Below, piece after piece: positions 1-9,465 of a DNA stretch of 64,000 bases. The stretch comes from Tubulanus polymorphus (taxonomy: Eukaryota; Nemertea; Palaeonemertea; Tubulaniformes; Tubulanidae). Positions within the stretch are counted from its first letter, which is position 1. Each line of letters opens with the position of its first letter. The stretch lies in NCBI RefSeq assembly GCF_964204645.1, contig NC_134030.1, positions 15,032,447-15,096,446 on the forward strand. Direction: 5' to 3'. A program made the translations under genes and the position numbers. Below the pieces are notes generated by a model. That model saw only the letters and a list, made by a program, of their open reading frames with translations. It had not been told where the DNA came from and did not search any database.

Positions 1-644
1 AAAATTAACAATTTAGAAAAAGAATTAACTGATAAAAATAAAGAAATAGAACAATTAAAGTCTGATTTAGATCGTCAAGTAATTGATGAAATAGAATATA
101 GGCAAAAAGAATCACGTTTAGAAAAAGAAAAAGATGATTTAGAATATAACAAGAAGAAATCAAATTATTATTAAAATCATATGATTATAATATTAATAGA
201 TTAAAAGTTGTTTTTAAAGAGTTAATACTAAAACCAAATTCTGACATATCACTAAAAGATAGAATAAGATTATTATTTAAGTTAGAAGGAATAACAATTC
301 TTTCAATTCTAACAGCTGTAACTATGTTATTTACAACAATTGGTTTAGCAATATCAAATGCTTTAAAATCTACTCCTACTCCCAATAAACCAGATAAACC
401 CCCAGATAATAATTCTATACAAGATAAAGTTAAGGATGGTTTAAAGAAATTAGCAAAATATTTATGGGAACTATCAAAGAAATCTGCTGCAGCATTGCCA
501 GGAATTATTGCATCAATTGTCGGTTTTATATTAAAATCTGCAGGGAATATTATTACTTTTGCTGCTGAACATATTATTTTATTTTTAATTACAGTTGTAA
601 GTGCTATTATTTTTTGGTTAGTGAACAAGATAAAAAATAAATAA
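1..644 (+). pseudogene. Coiled-coil/membrane protein, 3' part, frameshifted (outer element)
   Basis: This is the C-terminal part of the gene seen whole at 10,781-12,496. Frame 1 gives a charged, Lys/Glu/Leu-rich coiled coil from the window edge to a stop at 172-174. A small indel near 148-153 shifts homology to frame 3, which stays open to the stop at 642-644. The frame-3 part carries the Pro-rich linker (STPTPNKPDKPP) and two hydrophobic segments typical of membrane helices. Its role is unknown; position just before the capsid gene suggests a virion or membrane protein. The frameshift makes it a pseudogene here. Confidence 0.75.
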
Positions 645-648
645 TTAA

Positions 649-667
649 TTTTTTTGTTAAATAAATG
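649..667 (+). promoter_or_regulatory. T-run plus TAAATG start motif (class I), outer capsid gene
   Basis: T7 at 649-655, then GTTAAATAA directly before the ATG at 665; spacing from T-run to ATG is 9 nt, identical to the sibling copy at 12,525. Confidence 0.5.
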
Positions 668-1910
668 AGTGGGAGTTATATCAATCCTTCTAAGAATCAT
701 AGAATATCTAATGCTATTAAAGCAGAAAGATCACATCATATAATTACTCATAACCCTTCTAATATTAATCCCGATGAAACTTTATACGTTAGAATTCCGA
801 GATTAACACAAAATACTTTTTACGTTCCAAATAGTATTTATTTATCTGCCGATATAAAAGTAATCGGTAATAATAATAATTATGTTGTTGATAATGTTGG
901 AAGATATTCGATTAAAAAATTAACTATAAAGATTGGTCCAGAAACAGTTTTCTCATTAGATGATTATAATTTATTTATGCATTATAAAGATTTATGGTTA
1001 ACTAAAGAAAATAGAAATAATATGATATTTCAAGGCATCCAATCAGAAAACCAAAATAAATTAAGATCGGAGCTAATGACGCAATAGTAACTCGTACCGC
1101 AGATAATTTGATAAAAAAGATTTATGGAAGCAAATATAAAATTCCATTAGACTTTGAATTGATAAATAATAATGCGCCTTTATATAAATATGCAATTCAA
1201 GAAGACGTTATATTCGAAATAACATTTGCTCCTGTTAATGAAATCGTAATATCTAGCGTTGTTAAAGATATGAGTTATAAATTATCGAATATATGTTTAG
1301 AATATGACACAGTAACTGATGAAAATATTTCAAGTATAATTCAAACTAAATACAATCAAGGATTTTCATTATTATATGATTATATTGATAAATTTAAAAC
1401 CGTAACTATTAATGCAAATGATGAAATCATTAATGAGAATATTAACTTCCCAAGGAGATCTATTAAAGGCATATTAATATTTTTTACCATTGCAACATAT
1501 TCTAATGGTGCAATACAGGTTGATAAGTATTATAATCCTGAAATAACAAAAGTAGATATAACTATCGAAGGAATAGCAAATAAAATATTTTGTCAAGGAA
1601 TGAGAATGATTGATCAATGGCCAGAAATTAGAAAACATTTTATGAATGAAAAAGTAAAATCATCTGAAATTGTAACATTAATCAAATTGATTATTATACC
1701 AGCAATAAATATGCATTATGGTTAGATTTTAGAACAACAGAGGATAATTCATTACATGGTTCTGGAAAAAAACTACAAAACACTAAAGATGGAATACAAT
1801 TATTCATGACAAAGAATAAAGGAATCAAAAACTTTAAAATGCACATTTATATTATATCTGACGCGCAATTAAATATTGTAAATTCTCAATTAAATAGTGT
1901 TATGTATTAA
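665..1910 (+). pseudogene. Major capsid protein, two frameshifts (outer element)
   Basis: Homologous along its whole length to the gene at 12,541-13,788. The first segment (665-1,087) opens with MSGSYI and contains the conserved N-terminal AERSHHIITHNPS. A one-base loss near 1,069-1,072 moves the frame; the second segment runs to 1,725. A second one-base loss near 1,665-1,671 moves it again, and the last segment runs to a stop at 1,908-1,910. The family forms the double jelly-roll capsid shell of Mavericks/adintoviruses; that assignment rests on remembered similarity of motifs such as FPRRSIKGILIFF and the C-terminal HIYIISDAQLNIV. Useful detail: this copy lacks the nonsense codon that truncates the inner copy. 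Confidence 0.75.
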
Positions 1911-1919
1911 AATTTTAAC

Positions 1920-1945
1920 TTTAATAAAAATATATATAATAAATG
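1920..1945 (+). promoter_or_regulatory. AATAAAAA...TATAATAAATG start motif (class II), outer zinc-finger gene
   Basis: TTTAATAAAAATATATATAA then TAAATGG. The same string precedes the sibling gene at 13,821 and resembles those before the polymerase (2,867) and the 113-codon gene (6,919). Confidence 0.45.
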
Positions 1946-2383
1946 GAAGGAGGTAAAGTATATAAACATATTCCATACATCGATACACGTGAAAATAATG
2001 ATGGTTTATATTATGTAATACCTTGTAATATAGCTTTGATATTTGATCCTATTTTCAAAATTTATAAAACTAAACTAATAGAAATAGATAATAATAAAAG
2101 TGAAGTTGTTGATAATTTAAGTAATGTAATTGATAATAATGTAATACCTTCTACATCTAATAATGTAATACCTTCTACATCTAATAATGTAATACCCTCT
2201 ACATCTAATAATGTAATACCTACTACATCTAATAATGTAATACCCTCTACATCTAATAATTTAATACCCTCTACATCTAATAATGCAATAATATTAAATG
2301 TTAGTGAAAATAGAAATTATTGTGATTATTGTAAAGGTGAATTTTCAAACGCTCCATCAAATTGGAATAATCATATGAATACA
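1943..2383 (+). pseudogene. Zinc-finger protein, 5' half, cut by the inner element
   Basis: It begins MEGGKVYKHIPYID like the complete sibling at 13,821-14,777, continues through an Asn/Ser/Thr/Pro repeat tract, then enters a finger C-x2-C...H (CDYCKGEF...NNHMNT). Homology stops at 2,383, exactly where the inner element's AGTAATAGGGG begins. The frame runs on to a stop at 2,435 in element sequence, adding unrelated residues. The matching 3' part of the gene is at 20,753-21,035, some 18 kb away. Function is unknown; a nucleic-acid or protein-binding role is only suggested by the finger. Confidence 0.75.
2137..2283 (+). repeat. 24-bp in-frame tandem repeat encoding NNVIPSTS
   Basis: About six copies of a 24-bp unit (aataatgtaataccctctac plus atct) encode Asn-Asn-Val-Ile-Pro-Ser/Thr-Thr-Ser. 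The sibling gene has a different number and order of the same units at about 14,000-14,165, so the tract varies in length. Confidence 0.85.
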
Positions 2384-2784
2384 AGTAATAGGGGTTTAGT
2401 TGTTTCAGATCAAAGGTCGAACGGTCGAGCCCATTAAAAAACAAATATTAAAAGTAATTAAAAAACTATAATATATTTTCATAACCGCGTGCATTTTATA
2501 TCAAAACTAAATATTTATTATAAGATATCAATAATATAAAAAGCATATTGTATTAAATCAATTGGTCCGCTTCGCTACCGCTCCGCTCCACGACCAATTG
2601 ATTTAATTACAATACACAAATTTAAATAATCAAATATATTCAAATGATAATAATTATTCTATTATTCAACCGAAATGCACGCGGTTATGAAAATATATTA
2701 TAGTTTTTTAATTACTTTTAATATTTGTTATTAATGAACTCGATCATTAAACCTTTAACCCGAAACAACTAAACCCCTATTACT
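2384..2784. repeat. Palindromic element terminus (cruciform-capable)
   Basis: Two outer arms of 112 bp (2,384-2,495 and 2,673-2,784) are inverted copies, starting AGTAATAGGGGTTTAGTTG and ending in its complement. Inside lie unequal AT-rich spacers (52 and 60 bp) and an inner stem of ~20 bp (2,548-2,567 with 2,592-2,612). The inner stem is capped by a 24-nt GC-rich loop (ccgcttcgctaccgctccgc...). This is the only GC-rich stretch nearby. Related units sit at 20,376-20,752 and 26,079-26,380. Confidence 0.9.
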
Positions 2785-2841
2785 CTTAAAATATTCACAT
2801 ATATATGAATAACATTTAAATCATTGAACTTCTAAAATCAA

Positions 2842-2869
2842 TTTTAATAAAAAATATAGTATTAAAATG
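2842..2869 (+). promoter_or_regulatory. Class II start motif, DNA polymerase
   Basis: TTTTAATAAAAAATATAGTA then TTAAAATGG. It lies inside the terminal repeat, so an identical copy faces inward at the right end (20,291 onward, minus strand) before the chimeric ORF. Confidence 0.45.
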
Positions 2870-5800
2870 GAAGCAAATAAATACTACTGCCCAACATGTA
2901 ATATCGATATAGACAAGTCTCAAAAAGCAAGACACAATAAAACTATAACACATTTAGAGAATAAATTGAAACTAGAATATAAGGATGATATATTAGAAAC
3001 TAAATTAGAAGAATTAAAGAATGAAAAAGAAACATATAAATGTGATACATGTAATCAATCATTCAGTGATAAAAGATATTATAAAGAACATTTAAAATCT
3101 ATAAGTCATATTGGAAATAAGAATAATGATATTTTAGGTGAAGATTATTTTGATAATGATAACGATAAGAAACAGAAGACAATTAAAAGAATAAAAAATA
3201 AATTAAACAATAAAAGACCATATATGGAAGATGTAAGAAATTATATTAATTCATTAGATAATAAAAAAGATATAGAGATAACCGAAGCATTTAAAAGTGA
3301 TATTGGTCCAGCAGCTATTGAGTTTAAATTTCATAAAAGTAAAACAATAGAAGAAAATAAAAAACATTTAGAAAATATGAAAGAAATAATAAAAATAATT
3401 ACAGATGTTGAATATCCTAAAATAAGTATATCAGTTAAAGTAAAGTTTATAAAATCTGAAGATAAACCAATATATAATATAAATTCTCATTCACAACATA
3501 TTATATCTAAACAACATATAGATGATAAATTAAATAAATGTTATAATGAAATAAAAACTAAAATAGAAGAGAAATATTTTGAAGGATCTGGTTTAATATT
3601 TGATGAGATAATATTTATAACTTTACATGTTTATAACACAAAATATAATAAGTTAACTAAATCAAAACCAATTGATGAAAATAATTTATCATATTATAAA
3701 GAACCCGATATTGAAGCATCAAGTTATATTAAACTACCATTTAAAACTAATGCTGTAATAAATATACAAAATGAAGATGATAAATGTTTTCTATGGGCTA
3801 TAATAAGTTGTTTACATCCTGCAACTTATAATATTTGTAGATTAACTCATTATAAACCATTTGAAAATAATTATAAGATAGATAAGTATCCTGTTAGAAT
3901 TAAAAACATCCCCAAAATAGAAAGAGATAATAATATAAAGATAAATATATTTGATTTAATCAAATTACCAAATACAAAAGGTAACAACATAAAACATTAT
4001 ACATTAGAACCTTTATACCTATCAAAAGATTATGATTCAAATGATGTTATAGATATACTATATTATGAGAATCATTATATGTGGATTAAAAGAATTGATT
4101 TATTTTTTAAATCAGAAAATGATTTTGATAATAAAATATATCTATGTAGAAAATGTTTACATAAATTCAGAACTGAAGGTGCATTATTAAATCATAAACA
4201 ATTATGTGATAATCATGATTATTGTAAATTAGTTTTACCAAATAAAAAAGATAAAATATTAGAATTCAAAAAATATGATTACAAAAATAAAGTACCATTT
4301 GTAATATATGGAGATTTTGAATCATTAAATAAAGAATTAACAGATAAAGATAGAAAAGATATATATTATAAAAGAAAGAAATTAAATTCTAATGAAAATG
4401 ATTTTTCAGATGAACCACCAATAACAAATACTATTAAAAAGATTCATCAATCAGCTGCAGCTTTCGGGTTATATATTAAATCTGATTATCCAGAACTAAT
4501 TGAAAGTGAATATTATCATTACAGAAATGAAAATGTTATCAATCATTTTTGTGACTTATTAATTGAATATGAAATAAAATTTAATGAAAAGTTAAATAAG
4601 AATATAGAAATAATTATGACAGAAGAAGATAAAGAAGTATTTGAGTTTGCAGATAAATGTTATTATTGTGAAAAGATATTTAATTATAAAGATAAAAAAG
4701 TAAGAGACCATGATCATTTGAATGGAAAGTTTAGAGGCGCTGCACATGAGAATTGTAACTTACAAGCTAAGAAAATTAATTTTGTACCAGTTATATTTTA
4801 TAATCTATCAGGATATGATGCACATTTATTTATATAACAGCTATGTCATAAAATAGAAGAAATCAATAATGAAATAGAAATATTAAATTCAAATAGATCA
4901 AAAGATAAAATACCAACTTATAAATTTAAAATGTTAGCTAAAACATCTGAGAATTATATATCATTCCAATTTGGTTGTCTAATATTTATAGATTCATATA
5001 GATTTTTAAATAGTTCATTAGATAACTTATCAAAATCATTAGTTGATGATGAATTAAAAATATTAAAAGAATATTACCCAAATTATGATGATTTTAAATT
5101 AATGAGATATAAAGGAGCAATTCCATATTCTTTCTATAAAAATCATAATGATTTTAACATAACTGAATTATTGAAAGAACAATTCTATGATGAATTAAAA
5201 AATGAATATGTTAAAGATGAAGTTTATAATAGAACATTGAATATTTGGAATCATTTCAAAATAGAAAATCATGGGCAATTAGTAGATTTATATTTAAAAT
5301 CAGATGTATTATTATTAACCGATATATTCGAAAGGTTTAGAGATGTAAACCTAAAATATTTTAATATTGATCCATGTCATTGTTATTCATCACCAGGATT
5401 AACATGGGATTGTGGATTAAAATTTACAGATATAAAAATGGATTTGTTAACAAATATAGATCAATTACTTTTATTTGAAAAATCTATAAGAGGAGGTGTT
5501 TCAGGTGTATTGGGTGATAGATATTTCAATGTAAATGATAATCCTGGATAAATTATTATACATAGATGCAAATATCCTTTATGGTTGGGCAATGATGGAA
5601 CCACAACCTTATGGGATGTTTGAAATAACTGAAGTTTTACAAATTGATAGATTTGATTGGAAGAAAAGAATCCTAGATATTGCAGATGATTCAGATATTG
5701 GTTACTTCTTTGTTGTAGATTTAGAATACCCTGAAAATATTAAATTAAAATCTAGAAATCTAGCATATTGTCCCGAACATAAAATTGTTAAACATGAAGA

Positions 5801-6890
5801 ATTATCAAATTATCAAAAAAGAATTAAACCCGATAATCATATTCATACTGAAAAGTTAATGGTAACTCAAGAAGATAAATATAATTACGTTGTGCATTAT
5901 AGAATGTTAAAATTCTATTTGAATCAAGGAATGATATTAAAAAAAGTACATAGATATATTTCATTTAATCAATCTAAGTGGTTAGAAAAATATATAGATT
6001 TTAATACTACACAGAGAACTGAAGCTAAAACTGATTTTGAGAAGGATTACTTTAAACTAATGAATAATGCGTTCTATGGAAAAACATGTGAAAACATAAG
6101 AAATAGAAGTGATATTGAGTTAGTTAGTAATGGTAAAAGAATTAGACATTTACAATCGTATCCGAAATTCATAGGTAACAGAATATTTGATGAAAATTTA
6201 GCAGCAGTTAAAATGAGAAGAACAAGTATGAAATTTAATAAACCAATTTATGTTGGTGCATCGGTTCTAGAAATTTCAAAATTATTAATGTATCAATTTT
6301 ACTATAACATATTACAACCCCATTTTGGAGAAAAAAATATAGAAATGTTATATCTAGATACTGACAGTTATATATTAAAGATAAAAAGTGATAATATAAA
6401 AGATGATTTAAAAATATTAAATCACCATTTTGATTTTAGTAACTATCCAAAAAATCATGAACTATTTAGCAATGATAATAAAAAAGTTCCTGGTAAGTTT
6501 AAGGATGAATTAGGTGGTGAAGAAATGATAGAGTTCATAGGTATTAGATCTAAAATGTATAGTTATAAAACTAAAGAACATGAAGCTAAAAAGTTAAAAG
6601 GAATTACCAAAAGCGTTGTTGAAAAGAATATTCATTTCAAAGATTACATCAATTGTATATTTAATGAAGAAGTTAGAAAACATAAAATGAAATGTTTAAG
6701 ATCTGAAGATCATGAAATGTATATTGAAGAGATAGAGAAGATAAGTCTAAACCCATTTGATGATAAAAGATATATTTTAGATGATGGAATCCACACAGTC
6801 GCCTATGGTTGCAATTTAGATGAATATATAAAATTCAAAAGAGAAGAAACAAAAGAAAATGAAATTATGAAAAGGATTCTAACGTGTTAA
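2867..6890 (+). pseudogene. polB: Protein-primed-type family B DNA polymerase, two lesions
   Basis: Replicative polymerase of Maverick-like elements. The N-terminus has C2H2-like fingers (C8, C11, H23, H29; a second near residues 63-87; a third CRKC...H further on) and a CFLWAIISCLHP motif. Exo I is GDFESL near residue 481; a Cys/His cluster CYYC...DHDH follows; Exo II is YNLSGYDAH. Polymerase motifs follow: YIDANILYGW, NNAFYGKT and YLDTDSY. Two breaks are seen: an in-frame TAA at 4,835-4,837, after which the same frame stays open, and a frameshift near 5,540-5,550. The open pieces are 2,867-4,837, 4,931-5,551 and 5,535-6,890. Nearly full length otherwise; the family identity is firm, activity is unlikely. 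Confidence 0.92.
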
Positions 6891-6895
6891 TAAAT

Positions 6896-6921
6896 TTCAA
6901 TAAAAATTTGTATAATAAATG
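6896..6921 (+). promoter_or_regulatory. Class II start motif, 113-codon gene
   Basis: TTTCAATAAAAATTTGTATA then ATAAATGG. It starts only a few bases after the polymerase stop. Confidence 0.45.
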
Positions 6922-7260
6922 GAGAGTAAACAAGTACACAATGAATTCTTAGATAGAATTAAAGATACCACAAATGTAAAATCTGTAGATTATAAATTCA
7001 AAAAGTTAACAGAATTAACAATTCACAAGAAATATTTAATTACTAACATTGAAACAGTTACTAACAAATATGGAGATAAATTAGTAATTCATTTAGAATA
7101 TGAAGGATTAAAAGGAAATAAATATAAATTCAGAACTTATTTACCAGATAGATTTCATAGATTATCAAGTGAAGATCTAGAAGAATTATGTTCTGGAGAT
7201 TTCTATTTCGTATATAAAGGTAAGAATGAAAAAGGGCACCATGAAATAGATTTCGAATAA
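6919..7260 (+). CDS. Small protein, possible OB-fold ssDNA-binding protein
   Basis: 113 codons, intact. The centre (KKLTELTIHKKYLITNIE) followed by beta-rich alternation resembles short OB-fold-like proteins I recall from Maverick and related elements. No catalytic motif is visible. It lies 28 bp after the polymerase and shares its class II start motif, consistent with a role in DNA replication; that role is inference. Start chosen at the ATG in ATAATAAATGG. Alternative: an unrelated conserved small protein. Confidence 0.45.
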   Translation: MESKQVHNEFLDRIKDTTNVKSVDYKFKKLTELTIHKKYLITNIETVTNKYGDKLVIHLEYEGLKGNKYKFRTYLPDRFHRLSSEDLEELCSGDFYFVYKGKNEKGHHEIDFE

Positions 7261-7277
7261 GAAAATACGTAAAATAA

Positions 7278-8036
7278 ATGGCGGAATTAAAAGAATACAG
7301 AATATTTGTTGATTCTAGAAGACTTACAAATTATAAATCACATAATTTACTAGTACAATTAGATAGAGAATTCAAGAATTGTGTAGATTTAAAATTAGTA
7401 AATATAAGTTTATGTAATTCTTTTTACAATGTATCGGATAAGTCTATTGAACATAGAGTCTTTTTAATTTATGATAGAAATAAAAGTAAATGGTTTCATC
7501 TTTATCTTAAACCAGGATTATATAATTTAGAAACATTAGCTCAAGAAATTAATAGAAGAGCTCGGTTGAAAATGGGTGCATCTGCTGGATTTGGATTAAG
7601 ACTGATTAAAAGTGATAGTTCTGATAAAATAAGAATAAAATTAGGTAATGAAGATCAACATCAATTTCTAGTTAAAAAACCCTTAGCTAAAATTTTAGGA
7701 ATAACCCCAGATGTAAGGATACGCAATGCTGATGCTACACCAAATATAATGCCATTTACACATTTTTATATTTATTGCAATTTAATCGATCCTACAAAAA
7801 CATTCGAAGCAACTAAAGATATAACTTGTAATTCTGGTTTACTAAACATTTTACCATTGAAGAATGTTAAAGAATTTGGAACGCAAATAAATTATAATTT
7901 AACAGAATGTGATTTCAAACCATGCATTCCTCGTTTTAATAATTTTAGATTAGAAATTAGAAATCATAATGGATACTTAATTGATTTAAATAATTTCCCT
8001 GTAATTTATGAATTAGTTATAAGATGTAAAGAGTAA
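7278..8036 (+). CDS. Putative minor capsid (penton-like) protein
   Basis: 252 codons, intact. The sequence is beta-rich with conserved stretches (LVNISLCNSFYNVSD, PGLYNLETLAQEIN) and a C-terminal strand motif NGYLIDLNNFPVIYELVI. These resemble the single jelly-roll minor capsid proteins of Mavericks/adintoviruses as I remember them; no search was possible. In that case it would form capsid vertices and partner the major capsid protein at 12,541. It sits 17 bp after the previous gene. A different structural protein is the main alternative. Confidence 0.5.
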   Translation: MAELKEYRIFVDSRRLTNYKSHNLLVQLDREFKNCVDLKLVNISLCNSFYNVSDKSIEHRVFLIYDRNKSKWFHLYLKPGLYNLETLAQEINRRARLKMGASAGFGLRLIKSDSSDKIRIKLGNEDQHQFLVKKPLAKILGITPDVRIRNADATPNIMPFTHFYIYCNLIDPTKTFEATKDITCNSGLLNILPLKNVKEFGTQINYNLTECDFKPCIPRFNNFRLEIRNHNGYLIDLNNFPVIYELVIRCKE

Positions 8037-8056
8037 TTTTTTCATTATATAAATGA
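8037..8056 (+). promoter_or_regulatory. Class I start motif (T6, then ATATAAATG)
   Basis: T-run 8,037-8,042, ATG 8,054; the T-run overlaps the end of the upstream stop context, leaving an 11-nt gap. Confidence 0.45.
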
Positions 8057-8323
8057 ATATAACTGTTGGACCGAGTATATGTTTTGGGTTTGATTTTAAA
8101 CATGGTAAAGAAATGAGAAAATTATAATATAGAAAAAGTAATTGATTTAATTAAATCACCTTTAGAATATTATGAATTAAATGAAGATGGAATTATTGAT
8201 GATATTAAAAACATATTATCCAAAATATATGATAATCATAAAACTAGTAATGAAATAAATGTTGAAATAATCATAAATAAGATAACTAAATATTTTGATG
8301 ATAGTAATTTTTTTGATAAATAA
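8054..8323 (+). pseudogene. Small unknown gene, frameshifted
   Basis: An ATG at 8,054 preceded by a T-run and ATATAA opens a 24-codon frame ending at a stop near 8,126. A one-base shift continues as a Lys/Asp/Ile-rich coding-like frame to the stop at 8,321-8,323, immediately before the next ATG at 8,324. The start motif, coding-like composition and precise fit between neighbours argue for a real gene of ~88 codons that has lost frame. Product not recognised. Confidence 0.5.
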
Positions 8324-8326
8324 ATG
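8308..8326 (+). promoter_or_regulatory. Class I start motif (T7, then GATAAATAAATG)
   Basis: T-run 8,308-8,314 lies inside the preceding reading frame; 9 nt separate it from the ATG at 8,324. Confidence 0.45.
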
Positions 8327-8545
8327 AGTGATAATAAGTGGATAATAACTGGATTATATAATGGCGCATTACTATCAGTTGGAACTGTTGGTTATTCAAT
8401 GGTATTAAAAAAAGTATTCAAAATGGGAAGTGTTAATGTTGATAGATTTGATATAAATGATATTTTAAAGTTAACGTTAGCAGTTACTTTATCTAATTTA
8501 ACTATTGATTATTTGGAAAAACAAAAATATATTCCTCCCATATAA
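8324..8545 (+). CDS. Small membrane protein of the element
   Basis: 73 codons. Residues about 9-27 (GLYNGALLSVGTVGYSMVL) form a hydrophobic helix and a second weaker one follows near 45-60; the end is KYIPPI. I recall similar short membrane proteins beside capsid genes in hydrozoan and other invertebrate Mavericks, with no known function. It abuts the previous gene (stop then ATG) and is followed after 24 bp by another membrane gene. Confidence 0.55.
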   Translation: MSDNKWIITGLYNGALLSVGTVGYSMVLKKVFKMGSVNVDRFDINDILKLTLAVTLSNLTIDYLEKQKYIPPI

Positions 8546-8553
8546 ATGTATAA

Positions 8554-8572
8554 TTTTTTTGCTAAATAAATG
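8554..8572 (+). promoter_or_regulatory. Class I start motif (T7, then GCTAAATAAATG)
   Basis: T-run 8,554-8,560; 9-nt gap to ATG 8,570. Confidence 0.45.
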
Positions 8573-8992
8573 GCTTCTGCAATTATAACTATTATAGGAT
8601 CGGCAATTGTTAACGCTTTAGCATTTACTGGTGGTGGTTATTTATTTAAACATATTGATAAAAATAGTTCATTAGGAGAACAAAGAAGACATAACTTAGC
8701 GTTAGAGAAATACAATAAAGCTGCAGAAGAATATAGAGAAAAAAGACAAAACTATATGGATTACATCAATAAAGAATTATATGATCAGAAGATTTCACAT
8801 AGAGATTTTCAATCAGTTGATGATGCAATGAGTTTATATAACGCAGTAACAAATAAAGAAAAATTACATCTATACAAACCTAAATTATCAGATTATTATA
8901 CCCCAAGTAAAGAACAACAGAAATATGAAATAATTTGGATTTTAGGTGGAACAGTTATTGTTATATTTGTTGCTTATAAGTTTACTAATTAG
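8570..8992 (+). CDS. Two-helix membrane protein with charged middle (element-conserved)
   Basis: 140 codons. A hydrophobic N-terminal segment (residues ~2-26, ends GGGYLF), a long charged helical middle (RRHNLALEKYNKAAEEYREKR), the motif LSDYYTPS, and a C-terminal membrane helix (IIWILGGTVIVIFVAYKF). I recall the same layout in other invertebrate Maverick-like elements; function unknown. A virion-membrane or assembly role would fit its place among structural genes but is inference. Confidence 0.6.
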   Translation: MASAIITIIGSAIVNALAFTGGGYLFKHIDKNSSLGEQRRHNLALEKYNKAAEEYREKRQNYMDYINKELYDQKISHRDFQSVDDAMSLYNAVTNKEKLHLYKPKLSDYYTPSKEQQKYEIIWILGGTVIVIFVAYKFTN

Positions 8993-8995
8993 TAA

Positions 8996-9014
8996 TTTTT
9001 TTTCTAAATAAATG
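8996..9014 (+). promoter_or_regulatory. Class I start motif (T8, then CTAAATAAATG)
   Basis: T-run 8,996-9,003; 8-nt gap to ATG 9,012, the shortest of the set. This motif is what reveals the upstream start of the broken gene at 9,012. Confidence 0.45.
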
Positions 9015-9446
9015 GAAGATAAAGTTGATAGTATTGATATTATTCCTCATGATATAAATAAAACTAAATTAAAAACATATTTAGAAAAACAAATATTAGA
9101 ATTTGAAAGTGACTTAAAGATAAAAAAGAAAAAATATTTAAAAAGTTAAATTATATATTATTTGATTATAAGTGGTTCGGTTACAATTAGTTCTGTAATA
9201 ACATTTCTAGCAATATTCAGTCCATTAACGCCTTTAGCTATATCAATTGGTGTGTTAGGATTAAGTTCAAGTGTTTTAACTGGTATAAGTTCAAAATTAA
9301 ATATAAAAAGTAATAAAGAAAAAATCAAAACTAATATAAAAGAAATTAATAAATTAAAGAACACACTAGATTATATAATAAGTTTAAATGGTCATATAAC
9401 AGTTGAAGAACAAGATAAATTATTAAAAGAATTAATAAATTATTAA
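9012..9446 (+). pseudogene. Hydrophobic-hairpin protein, internal stop
   Basis: The ATG at 9,012 opens 45 codons of charged sequence ending at TAA 9,147-9,149. The same frame then continues to 9,446 with a long hydrophobic stretch (SVTISSVITFLAIF...ISIGVLGLSSSVLTGISSKL) and a charged helical tail ending ITVEEQDKLLKELINY. The hydrophobic core followed by Lys-rich helix matches a family I recall from hydrozoan Mavericks. The region around 9,120-9,150 may instead hold two compensating indels. Function unknown. Confidence 0.55.
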
Positions 9447-9465
9447 TTTTTTAATTATATAAATG
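9447..9465 (+). promoter_or_regulatory. Class I start motif (T6, then ATATAAATG)
   Basis: T-run 9,447-9,452; 10-nt gap to ATG 9,463; begins right at the preceding stop codon. Confidence 0.45.

Larger units (their letters stand above)
2384..2955. repeat. Left terminal inverted repeat of inner element
   Basis: Reverse complement matches 20,206-20,752 almost base for base. It includes the 401-bp palindromic end (2,384-2,784), an 82-bp AT-rich spacer and the first ~89 bp of the polymerase gene. Mavericks typically have terminal inverted repeats of hundreds of bp; a repeat that runs into the polymerase coding sequence is notable. Confidence 0.9.

Noticed and set aside
185-700. 171-codon minus-strand frame over the outer coiled-coil gene, and the similar one at 12,028-12,501
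   Set aside because: Both are shadows of the plus-strand gene; the sense frame has the conserved motifs and start signals.
2378-2790. 6-bp target-site duplication of the inner element
   Set aside because: The right end is truncated and the neighbouring target sequence deleted, so no duplication can be verified.
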